Positions 1-6,502 are shown, counted from the first letter of the stretch. The stretch is 6,994 nt of DNA from Bacillota bacterium (GCA_023415815.1 JAEZJL010000385.1:1-6994); one strand, 5' to 3'. The notes: generated from the sequence alone by a model not told the origin. Translations and numbers: made by a program.

Positions 1-90
1 TCCTATAAGAGACAAGGACGATCAAAATGGTTCATTTTATAGCACAAATAATTTATTTCATAAAAATCCGGGATTTTGGTTTTTGACGCA

Positions 91-121
91 AATAAAAGCA
101 TCAGGATTTTTCATCCGATGC
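91..121 (-). terminator. Rho-independent terminator of the TIR gene
   Basis: Read on the minus strand, the arms GCATCGGAT and ATCCTGATGC pair as a nine-base-pair stem with one bulged base, around a GAAAA-type loop (stem at 98-121). It is followed at once by TTTTATT. It lies about 75 bases after the TIR stop codon, which is where the end of that transcript is expected. The rest of 1-197 holds no gene that I can support. Confidence 0.75.
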
Positions 122-197
122 CTTTAATTTCTTGCCGGAAATTGTGTTTTCGGGTGATCATCAAGCCTGTGAACTACCGTCTCAAATCGAAGGCCCC

Positions 198-1931
198 TTA
201 TTCTTCCAGAGTCTCGCTGAGGTCATATAATAAGACCAGACTGTCGCCCACCGGGATTTCGCCTTCTACGGTGTCAAACCCTGTCCCGTTGAAGCGCAGC
301 ACCTTTACCTTGCTGCTTTGGTTTTTTATTTTTGCGGCTTGAGTATCCTCCGCAGTCTTGATCTGTCTGCCGTTCATTTCAATCAGGATATCGCCCAGCC
401 GATAGAAGCTGTTGTGCGGCTTATCCGGCTCATAGCCGCCTACCAGGCAGCCGTAATCAATCCCGCTGGCGCCGATCTGTCTGAAAAATTCCTCCGCAAC
501 CGGAACGAATACATCCGCCTCCTCCGAGGTATCCTTTTTATGATACATTTCAAGGCATTCAATACACATGTCATACATTTTCAGAGTGTTGAACCGGAGC
601 ATCTTGCCCCATAAAATACCGGCTTCGTCCGTCTCCAGCGGCTGGAATTTCTGCTTTGCTTCTTCCTTTAACTGATCGAGCTCCTCCGTGGTTTTCTCCA
701 GATCGTCAACCTTGCTCTCAAGATTATCGACCTGCACGTTATAATCCCCTATAACGGAGGCGATGTCGGTAATAATGTTTTGATATTTAGTAAAATAAGC
801 GTTCGTGATGGATTCGATTTCCTTCTTATCCTCGCGCCACACCTGCCCGTCATAGATATACGGCACCGTCGGAAGTATCTCCGATTTGAAGTCGCTCAGG
901 GCGTCTTTATCCACCTCGGTAAAGATATCGTTTACGCCGTAGAATATCAGGTCCTTATTGATTTTCATGATTTCTTCGTAATAGCCTATGATCCGGGTCA
1001 CAGATGTTTTGGACAATATATTGTCATCGGAGGACAAAAACACCATATAGTCGATATTTTGCAGCATTTCATCGATGTATCCCGTCAGAAAATCCCTTAC
1101 CGCAATAATGTTATCCTTTGCCAGAATGGTGTCGTCAAGCTTTGCCGATAAAGCGCCGTCCAGTACGATAAGCTTTTTCCCGGCCTCCGTAATTTTCTCC
1201 TTGCTGTGTGTGAGATTGGACTGAAGAGCGGTATGGTTGACATCGGTCGGAGCCTCGAGATAGTCCCGGAAGGCCGATATGGCGTTGTCGTATTCCGAAA
1301 TTGCCGCATTGGTGTTGGTTAAGTTCGTAGAAATATAATAGATGACTTCCTTGACGGTGTTTTTATCGGCCTTCGTATATGGGAATGCCGCATGGGTCGT
1401 CTGATAAACCCGGTAACCTGCGAATATACAGCCAAAGGCCACAAACAATGCGATCACCAGGGGTAAAACCTTTTTAAACAGGGTGTTCTGGGTTATTCTA
1501 TGCAGCATTCGGGGCTTTGTTTTAAGAAATTCCAATAAACGCTTTGCGAACGCGTCGAAGAATTCAGTGGACGCTTCCAAGCCGCTCTGATATCGAAGCT
1601 GTTCTATATCCTCGGGAAGCTTCTCGGGAAATTGAAAGCCTCTTAGGAGAACCGGTACGATATTTTTGCCCTTCCGTATCGCATGAGCTACCTCCAGCCT
1701 GACCCAGTCGTTTTCATTGGCACACCGGTCCAGGCTGTTCGGCGACAGGACGGAGATAAAATCCTCGCATTCGTCGATCACAGAAAACAGCTTCGTGTTG
1801 AATTGCCCGGAACGAAGCGATTCCACGTCAAAAAATACGTTGTATCCAAGCTCGGTCAGCTTGTCATGGATTATTTTTGCCGTATACTCTCCGCCTTCAC
1901 GCCGGTAGCTGATAAAAACATCATATTTCAT
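198..1931 (-). CDS. Membrane-anchored TIR-domain protein with extracytoplasmic coiled coil and PDZ-like domain
   Basis: 577 residues from the chosen ATG. Residues 1-137 are a TIR domain: YDVFISYRR opens it, FFDVESLRSGQF follows, then VLSPNSLDRC and DWVRLE, whose Glu80 matches the catalytic glutamate of SARM1-type NAD-cleaving TIRs, then GKNIVPVLL and FPEKLPEDI. A basic stretch (141-154, RMLHRITQNTLFKK) precedes one TM segment at about 155-173, which places the TIR in the cytoplasm and residues 175-577 outside. The outer part is helical, with a heptad-like coiled coil at about 398-430, a CIEC pair (Cys456, Cys459), and a PDZ-like fold at about 484-560 containing YRLGDILIEMNGRQI. No signal peptide or protease triad is seen. 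The likely role, by inference, is a surface or envelope sensor that triggers NAD+ depletion or signalling; function is unproven. The start was chosen because GGGAGAGGG lies 5 bases upstream. The frame stays open to 2048, with a TTG at 2009 as an alternative, and a frameshifted longer N-terminus is possible. It has its own promoter and terminator. Confidence 0.85.
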   Translation of the reverse strand: MKYDVFISYRREGGEYTAKIIHDKLTELGYNVFFDVESLRSGQFNTKLFSVIDECEDFISVLSPNSLDRCANENDWVRLEVAHAIRKGKNIVPVLLRGFQFPEKLPEDIEQLRYQSGLEASTEFFDAFAKRLLEFLKTKPRMLHRITQNTLFKKVLPLVIALFVAFGCIFAGYRVYQTTHAAFPYTKADKNTVKEVIYYISTNLTNTNAAISEYDNAISAFRDYLEAPTDVNHTALQSNLTHSKEKITEAGKKLIVLDGALSAKLDDTILAKDNIIAVRDFLTGYIDEMLQNIDYMVFLSSDDNILSKTSVTRIIGYYEEIMKINKDLIFYGVNDIFTEVDKDALSDFKSEILPTVPYIYDGQVWREDKKEIESITNAYFTKYQNIITDIASVIGDYNVQVDNLESKVDDLEKTTEELDQLKEEAKQKFQPLETDEAGILWGKMLRFNTLKMYDMCIECLEMYHKKDTSEEADVFVPVAEEFFRQIGASGIDYGCLVGGYEPDKPHNSFYRLGDILIEMNGRQIKTAEDTQAAKIKNQSSKVKVLRFNGTGFDTVEGEIPVGDSLVLLYDLSETLEE

Positions 1932-1936
1932 CTTTT

Positions 1937-1945
1937 CCCTCTCCC
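1937..1945 (-). promoter_or_regulatory. Ribosome binding site deciding the TIR start
   Basis: Minus-strand GGGAGAGGG sits five bases before the ATG at 1931. It is the only good Shine-Dalgarno in frame with the TIR domain, so it favours MKYDVF as the N-terminus over the TTG at 2009. A second strong site (2053-2059) serves an ATG in another frame. Confidence 0.65.
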
Positions 1946-1974
1946 GAAATAGCGGTTCGGGCGGCGGTAGTATT

Positions 1975-2049
1975 TCAACTTCCGTCTGCCCGCGCTGTAT
2001 CTGAAACAATTCCGGTGATTCTCCGAAAAACGCCCTGTGCTTGCGCCAT
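1975..2049 (-). other. Short upstream ORF, or displaced N-terminus of the TIR gene
   Basis: ATG at 2049 is preceded by AAGGAAG (2053-2059) at ideal spacing and opens a 24-codon ORF (MAQAQGVFRRITGIVSDTAR, then ADGS) ending in TGA at 1975. It is out of frame with the TIR gene. The TIR frame itself runs open through this region with protein-like content (ESPELFQIQRGQTEVEILPP). Loss of one base in the five-A run at 2026-2030 would join ATG 2049 to the TIR frame and give about 616 residues. It may therefore be a leader peptide, the intact start of a frameshifted gene, or a sequence error. The sequence alone does not decide. Confidence 0.45.
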
Positions 2050-2085
2050 TATCTTCCTTAAAACAGAGCCTTTTTAATTATATAT

Positions 2086-2114
2086 GTATTATAATTATAT
2101 TTTATCATGCTCAA
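2086..2114 (-). promoter_or_regulatory. Candidate promoter of the TIR gene
   Basis: In the gap after the kinase stop, the minus strand shows TTGAGC (2109-2114) and, 17 bases on, TAATAC (2086-2091). A TATAAT (2088-2093) overlaps this at 15-base spacing. The surrounding bases are very AT-rich, and the Shine-Dalgarno for ATG 2049 lies about 30 bases downstream. The exact -10 hexamer is uncertain because several overlap. No clear terminator for the kinase gene is visible between 2163 and 2115, so read-through into the TIR gene is possible. Confidence 0.5.
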
Positions 2115-2163
2115 TCCGGTATGCAAGATGCAACGGGGCTATAATGTTCAGCCGCGGGACGAA

Positions 2164-3492
2164 TCATACTGCCAATATAATATCCATTTCAAATTCATTA
2201 CTTGAATATTGGATATCCACACGGCCTTCATACTTGTCTGCCGCGGCTTTCACGCTGGTAATACCGATTCCACGGCCGTCATGTCCTGTGGACATGAATT
2301 CGTCGCCTTCTTTGTTAACGATGCCGTTAAAGCTGTTGTTAATTTTGATGATAAGCTGCCGGCCGATGATGTCGGATTTTATTATGATGTATTTACTCTC
2401 TCCATTGTCCAGCTTGTCGCAAGCAATGATGGCATTTTCAATGCTGTTTCCCAAAATTACCGACAGGTCCACCGGGTTCACGCCGATATCCTCCGGAAGA
2501 TTGAGCCTTGCCTGAAAATCGATCCCCTTATTTAAGGCAATGCCCATATAATATCTGGTCAGGGAATCGGCAGTCAGATTCCCGCATAATACGGGCATGT
2601 CTTTCATCATCTCACTTTGAGTATACTGCCGCATGTATTGAAGGGCTTTTTCATAATTCTCATTTTCCAGCATGCTTTTCAACGCCAGGGTATGATGTCT
2701 CAGATCATGCTTTAGTTTGGCGCCGTCCTCTATAAAATTCATCAGCGATTTATAATTCTCCCTCTGAAATTCCAGCTGGTTTTCCACTATTTTCATATTG
2801 CTGTTGAGCGCGAGCGTACGTCTTAAAGAGATCAGCGCAACGCCTACGCTGATATATCCGAGAAGGACGGAAGCCACAAAAAGAAGCATGCCTCCGATAT
2901 TGGTGTCGCTGTTGGTATCGGAAGCAATATTGAAATTCTGATAAGAGTACAATAACACGGCAAAAGCGTAAAGGCTCATTGCGAAAACAGATTTGTCATT
3001 GATGAACTGCATGTGGTGCTTATAACTTTTACGCATTCGGATACATAAAAATAAAAGTATGAATCTCATTGACAGCTCTGAAATAAATTTAATCAGCGCA
3101 ATCGGAGGGCCGGAATCTTCGCCCGGAAAATACCGCATGACCGCCCCGGAAATATATGTGCTTATTAAAATGATCGAGACGGAAATCATCCATATGCTCA
3201 GCATCATGAAAAGCTTTTTGAAAAAGGATTCTCCAAATGCCAAAGTATAATATATCATGCTGCAGAAGGTTATCATGAAAATAATATACTTGACCAAAAA
3301 CGTGTCGCTGTACAGGTATAAGCCTATTAAAACAGTTGAGCAGCCTTGAAAGGCAGAGAGGGATACGAAAATGAGAATGCAGAAAACCCTTGACCTGCGC
3401 CTTGTCAGCAGCATATGAGAGGTAATCGTATTGAGCAAAACGCCCATGGAAAGCGATAATATTTTTATAAGCAATTCGGCGGTTTCATTCAT
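2164..3492 (-). CDS. AgrC-type GHKL sensor histidine kinase, seven TM segments
   Basis: 442 residues from the chosen ATG. The N-terminal half (residues 8-223) has about seven hydrophobic segments. Basic loops after the odd segments (TRRRSR, FKK, RKSYKHH, RR) put the N-terminus outside and the kinase inside. The short helix at 229-256 leads to the H-box KHDLRHH (His262, the likely phosphate acceptor). The N-box is LGNSIENA (Asn349, Asn353) and the G-box is TGHDGRGIG (Gly403-Gly410). This is the HPK10/GHKL family, whose members often sense peptides and pass phosphate to LytTR-type regulators. No regulator or peptide gene is in the window, so the partner is unknown. A longer frame to TTG 3582 exists. 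I rejected it because its strongly basic 30-residue extension breaks the positive-inside rule and because the TTG lies inside a promoter -35 box. No convincing Shine-Dalgarno precedes ATG 3492, so the start is less sure than the gene. Confidence 0.88.
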   Translation of the reverse strand: MNETAELLIKILSLSMGVLLNTITSHMLLTRRRSRVFCILIFVSLSAFQGCSTVLIGLYLYSDTFLVKYIIFMITFCSMIYYTLAFGESFFKKLFMMLSIWMISVSIILISTYISGAVMRYFPGEDSGPPIALIKFISELSMRFILLFLCIRMRKSYKHHMQFINDKSVFAMSLYAFAVLLYSYQNFNIASDTNSDTNIGGMLLFVASVLLGYISVGVALISLRRTLALNSNMKIVENQLEFQRENYKSLMNFIEDGAKLKHDLRHHTLALKSMLENENYEKALQYMRQYTQSEMMKDMPVLCGNLTADSLTRYYMGIALNKGIDFQARLNLPEDIGVNPVDLSVILGNSIENAIIACDKLDNGESKYIIIKSDIIGRQLIIKINNSFNGIVNKEGDEFMSTGHDGRGIGITSVKAAADKYEGRVDIQYSSNEFEMDIILAV

Positions 3493-3552
3493 GGCAGTTA
3501 TACAATCAGTCCGCTTTTTGCGGCCTTTCAGATTCAGCAGTTTTTTATAGAT

Positions 3553-3582
3553 ATTATATCTGCGATAGCTCGGATAAATCAA
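3553..3582 (-). promoter_or_regulatory. Promoter of the histidine kinase gene
   Basis: Minus-strand TTGATT (3577-3582) and TATAAT (3553-3558) are separated by 18 bases. The -35 box overlaps the TGA stop of the upstream GTPase gene. Transcription would begin near 3546 and give a leader of roughly 55 bases. Read-through from the GTPase gene is also possible, since no terminator lies between the two genes. Confidence 0.6.
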
Positions 3583-6251
3583 TAGCTGTTTGTGTCATCG
3601 GTATCTTTTTTGATCATATCCTCCACCTGCCGTTTCGCTTCCGGCGATAATGAATCGATCAGGTAATTGCGGCTCATTCCCTGTTTTTTCAGATATTCCC
3701 ACATTATGCTTTCCTTAGCCCGTTCCAGCTCGGCCTTCAGATCTCTGGCGGATAACAGGGCGCAGCCCGCTCCCCGGATGATGATCTGCTGCAGTCCGTC
3801 CGATGTTGCAACGGCTATATTATATTTGTTCCGGTTGTCATGGGCAAACTTTTCAATATACTGGTCCGCCGTTTGAGCTTCCCTTGTAAATACCATATGG
3901 ATATTCTGAAAATCCGTTACTTCCTCGGCATGTCCCTGAACACGGTAGGCGTCAAACACGACGATAATCTGACATTTCCGGATCCCCTGATAGTCGTTCA
4001 GAGAATCGAGCAGCTTCATTCTGGCTCCGTCCATATTGTCTTCCGCGAGCTCTTTCAGCTCATCCCACGCAAAAATGATGTTATAGCCGTCAACAAGGAG
4101 ATAATTCTCTTTGACCTCCTTTATTTCCCTGGGTCTGTTCATGTTTGCGGGCGGCTCATAATAGCTGTCGCGGGCTGTTTTGCGTCTGTTCCAGGCAGAC
4201 TTTTTCCCCTGGTTCGCATAGAAGGTGTTATTGAAAATCCGGTCGATTTCCTCCGGGCTGATCCACCTCTCCTCTGTGTACGGGGTCTGGCCCGGAGCCG
4301 CTTCTTCCGGCGGACCGTCTTTTTTCTGGAGATAGCTTTCGATATGCATGTGGTCCTTTACCGCATACCAATCCACCAGATAACCGGCGCCCTGGGCGCA
4401 AAATACCGAGCCCGCGGGATTCCCCAGGTCGCTTTCCGGATCATACCCGGTAATTTTTATGACCTCCTCGGCATTATGGCACGGCGCATACCCTTCCAAA
4501 GTGCTGAACAGCCGCCCGAGTCCTTTTGTATAGGCGTTTACCTCTTTTTGATAATTTCTCATGGTTGAGACAGGGGCGCTTCCGACAAGCACCGCCATCT
4601 CGCCGTTGGTCTGCGACACCTCGCTTTTACCATACATTTTCTCAATGTCGGTCATGGCTCTTCCCACCAATTTCGCGGGCAGCTCCAGCGTAAAGGCATA
4701 ATAGGGCTCCAGCAATACGGATTCCGCCTCCATTAAGCCCTGGCGGACCGCACGGTAGGTAGCCTCCCTGAAGTCGCCGCCTTCGGTATGCTTGTTGTGC
4801 GCCCGGCCTGAAACCAGGGTGATTTTCATGTCCGTGACCGCGGCTCCTGTCAGAACCCCTTTGTGGGCTTTTTCCTCCAGATGGGATAAAACGAGTCTTT
4901 GCCAGCTTTTACCCAGCACGTCCTCCGAGCATTCCGTCCCAAACCGCAGGCCGCTTCCCGGCTCGCCCGGCTCCAGCAGCAGATGGACCTCCGCATAATG
5001 CCGCAGGGGCTCAAAGTGCCCCACTCCTTCTACGATATCGGCAATGGTTTCCTTATACACGATCCTGCCCGCATCGAACGCAACGTCAACACCAAAACGG
5101 CTTTGTACAAGGCTCTGGAGAATTTCGATCTGCACCTCGCCCATGATTCTTGCCTGGATTTCCTGCAGCCGCTCGTCCCACACAATATGAAGCTCCGGCT
5201 CTTCCTCTTCAAGCTGGCGCAGCTTTGGAAGCATCATTCTCGGGTCGCAGCCCTCCGGCAGGATAATCCGGTAGGACAGCACGGGTTCCAGTACGGGTGC
5301 GTCTGAGGCTGCTTCCACCCCCAGGCCTTCCCCCGGCCTGGTTCGGCTGAGGCCCGTTACCGCGCATACGGCTCCGGCCTCTATCTCATTCACCGCCTCG
5401 TATTTCTGCCCGGAGTATACGCGGATCTGAGTGACCTTTTCCTCCCAGCCGTTGTTGGTTAAAACGTCTCTGACCTTGAGCCTGCCTCCGGTAAGCTTCA
5501 TATACGTGAGGCGATTCCCCTGCTCGTCCCTCGCTATTTTGAATATTTTAGCGCCGAATTCCTCCGGGTAGGAGGGTATCACGGCATACTCCGCAACGCC
5601 CTGCAAAAATTGCTCAACGCCCTCCAGCTTTAATGCGGACCCGAAAAAGCACGGAAATACCTTGCGCTCCGCGACAGCTTTTTGGATTTGAGCGGATTTA
5701 ATACGTCCCGTTTTCAAAAAGGCTTCCATCATCGTTTCTTCGCACATGGCCAGTTGGTCGTAAAAATCCTCCGTACGGGCCTGTCCGAATTCAATGCAGC
5801 CGTCGTCCAGACGCTCTTTCAATTCCTTCATCAGCTTATTTTTATCCGTCCCGGTCTGGTCCATCTTGTTGACGAATAAAAAAGCGGGTATCCGGTACAT
5901 GTCAAGGAGCCGCCATAAGGTTGCGGTATGCCCCTGCACCCCGTCCGCGCCGCTTATCACTAAAATGGCATAATCCAGCACCTGGAGCGTCCTCTCCATC
6001 TCAGCCGAAAAATCCACGTGCCCGGGGGTATCCAACAAGGTAATCCGGGTACCGCCTGCTTCAAATACGGCCTGCTTGGAGAAAATGGTGATGCCTCTCG
6101 CCCTTTCCAGCTCATAGGTATCCAGATAGGCATCCTTATTGTCCACCCTTCCGAGCTTTCCGATCCTGCCGCTCAGATAGAGTATCCCCTCCGATAACGT
6201 CGTCTTGCCCGCATCCACATGCGCCAATATTCCGATGACCAATTTGTTCAT
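3579..6251 (-). CDS. Tet(M)/EF-G-like ribosomal GTPase fused to a C-terminal YacP/Rae1-like NYN domain
   Basis: 890 residues; ribosomal protection proteins such as Tet(M) are about 640. The G domain is complete: G1 AHVDAGKTT (10-18), G2 RGIT (52-55), G3 DTPGH (74-78), G4 NKMD (128-131), G5 SAL (205-207). EF-G-like domains II (about 232-310), III (about 323-400), IV (about 400-510) and V (about 511-600) follow. A linker at about 640-712, with a basic QGKKSAWNRRK patch, leads to an NYN/PIN-fold domain (about 715-850). That domain has LLVDGYN (Asp721), VVFDAYR (Asp767), TADQYIE (Asp796) and ATSDG (Asp818), the acidic pattern of B. subtilis YacP/Rae1, a ribosome-associated A-site mRNA endonuclease. 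The protein probably binds the ribosome in a GTP-dependent way and acts on stalled or drug-bound complexes; the coupling with mRNA cleavage is inference. The domain IV tip lacks the Tet(M) YSPVST loop, so tetracycline resistance should not be assumed. The start is ATG 6251, with AAGGA ten bases upstream inside a tiny leader ORF. Confidence 0.92.
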   Translation of the reverse strand: MNKLVIGILAHVDAGKTTLSEGILYLSGRIGKLGRVDNKDAYLDTYELERARGITIFSKQAVFEAGGTRITLLDTPGHVDFSAEMERTLQVLDYAILVISGADGVQGHTATLWRLLDMYRIPAFLFVNKMDQTGTDKNKLMKELKERLDDGCIEFGQARTEDFYDQLAMCEETMMEAFLKTGRIKSAQIQKAVAERKVFPCFFGSALKLEGVEQFLQGVAEYAVIPSYPEEFGAKIFKIARDEQGNRLTYMKLTGGRLKVRDVLTNNGWEEKVTQIRVYSGQKYEAVNEIEAGAVCAVTGLSRTRPGEGLGVEAASDAPVLEPVLSYRIILPEGCDPRMMLPKLRQLEEEEPELHIVWDERLQEIQARIMGEVQIEILQSLVQSRFGVDVAFDAGRIVYKETIADIVEGVGHFEPLRHYAEVHLLLEPGEPGSGLRFGTECSEDVLGKSWQRLVLSHLEEKAHKGVLTGAAVTDMKITLVSGRAHNKHTEGGDFREATYRAVRQGLMEAESVLLEPYYAFTLELPAKLVGRAMTDIEKMYGKSEVSQTNGEMAVLVGSAPVSTMRNYQKEVNAYTKGLGRLFSTLEGYAPCHNAEEVIKITGYDPESDLGNPAGSVFCAQGAGYLVDWYAVKDHMHIESYLQKKDGPPEEAAPGQTPYTEERWISPEEIDRIFNNTFYANQGKKSAWNRRKTARDSYYEPPANMNRPREIKEVKENYLLVDGYNIIFAWDELKELAEDNMDGARMKLLDSLNDYQGIRKCQIIVVFDAYRVQGHAEEVTDFQNIHMVFTREAQTADQYIEKFAHDNRNKYNIAVATSDGLQQIIIRGAGCALLSARDLKAELERAKESIMWEYLKKQGMSRNYLIDSLSPEAKRQVEDMIKKDTDDTNSY

Positions 6252-6307
6252 CTATTTAAAATCCTTCATGTTTGTCCGTCCTCCGAAACCGCTGCTTGTT
6301 CGAGCAT
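6252..6307 (-). promoter_or_regulatory. Leader with two tiny ORFs upstream of the GTPase gene
   Basis: A five-codon ORF (MKDFK, 6269-6252) has GGAGG (6280-6284) ten bases upstream. Its TAG directly abuts the ATG of the GTPase gene, in the same frame, and its second and third codons contain the AAGGA that serves that gene. A 13-codon ORF without a clear ribosome binding site (MLEQAAVSEDGQT, 6307-6266) ends in a TGA overlapping the MKDFK ATG. The layout suggests translational coupling or a leader peptide, but such short ORFs also arise by chance. Confidence 0.35.
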
Positions 6308-6339
6308 GTAAACCGATTCTTTATATATCTTATATTATT

Positions 6340-6368
6340 ATGATACCAGTAGGTTTGAATTTTGACAA
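6340..6368 (-). promoter_or_regulatory. Sigma-A type promoter of the GTPase gene
   Basis: Minus-strand TTGTCA (6363-6368) and TATCAT (6340-6345) are exactly 17 bases apart, each close to consensus. The predicted start near 6333 gives a leader of about 80 bases before ATG 6251. TTGAC and GTCAA arms at 6384-6388 and 6362-6366 form an interrupted dyad across the -35 region, a weak operator candidate. Confidence 0.7.
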
Positions 6369-6438
6369 TTTCGTCCTTTCAAAGTCAAGAAATATGAAGG
6401 AAATGCTATGAATTGAATAGAAAAAGCTCTCTATAATA

Positions 6439-6475
6439 AATCACCGGGAATACATTCAATGTATCCCCGGTGATT
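6439..6475 (-). terminator. Hairpin terminator after the sugar-binding lipoprotein gene
   Basis: Arms AATCACCGGG (6439-6448) and CCCGGTGATT (6466-6475) pair perfectly. They continue past one mismatch into ATACA/TGTAT around a five-base loop, giving about 16 base pairs. On the minus strand the stem is followed by TTTATTATAG, a partial U tract. It lies 27 bases after the stop codon of the upstream gene. Confidence 0.75.
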
Positions 6476-6502
6476 ATACAGCGTTAAAGACTGGTTCTGC
6501 CG

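Noticed and set aside
63..77. Palindrome AAAATCCGGGATTTT as a second terminator or operator
   Set aside because: AT-rich stem with little GC and no clean U tract. It lies beyond a better terminator at 91-121, and nothing nearby needs an operator.
1932..2009. TIR start at TTG 2009
   Set aside because: No ribosome binding site precedes it, while ATG 1931 has GGGAGAGGG five bases upstream. The upstream in-frame coding look is kept as a frameshift finding instead.
3493..3582. Kinase start at TTG 3582, overlapping the GTPase stop by four bases
   Set aside because: The extension is strongly basic and would sit on the outside of the membrane given the loops of the seven TM segments. No Shine-Dalgarno precedes it, and the TTG belongs to a -35 box with TATAAT 18 bases on.
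3840..4568. 242-codon plus-strand ORF, and the other plus-strand ORFs of 60-143 codons
   Set aside because: They lie antisense within well-supported genes, have no family resemblance I can see, and reflect codon bias of the minus-strand genes.
3579..6251. Simple tetracycline resistance gene
   Set aside because: The extra NYN domain and the missing YSPVST loop argue against assigning Tet(M)-type resistance from homology alone.
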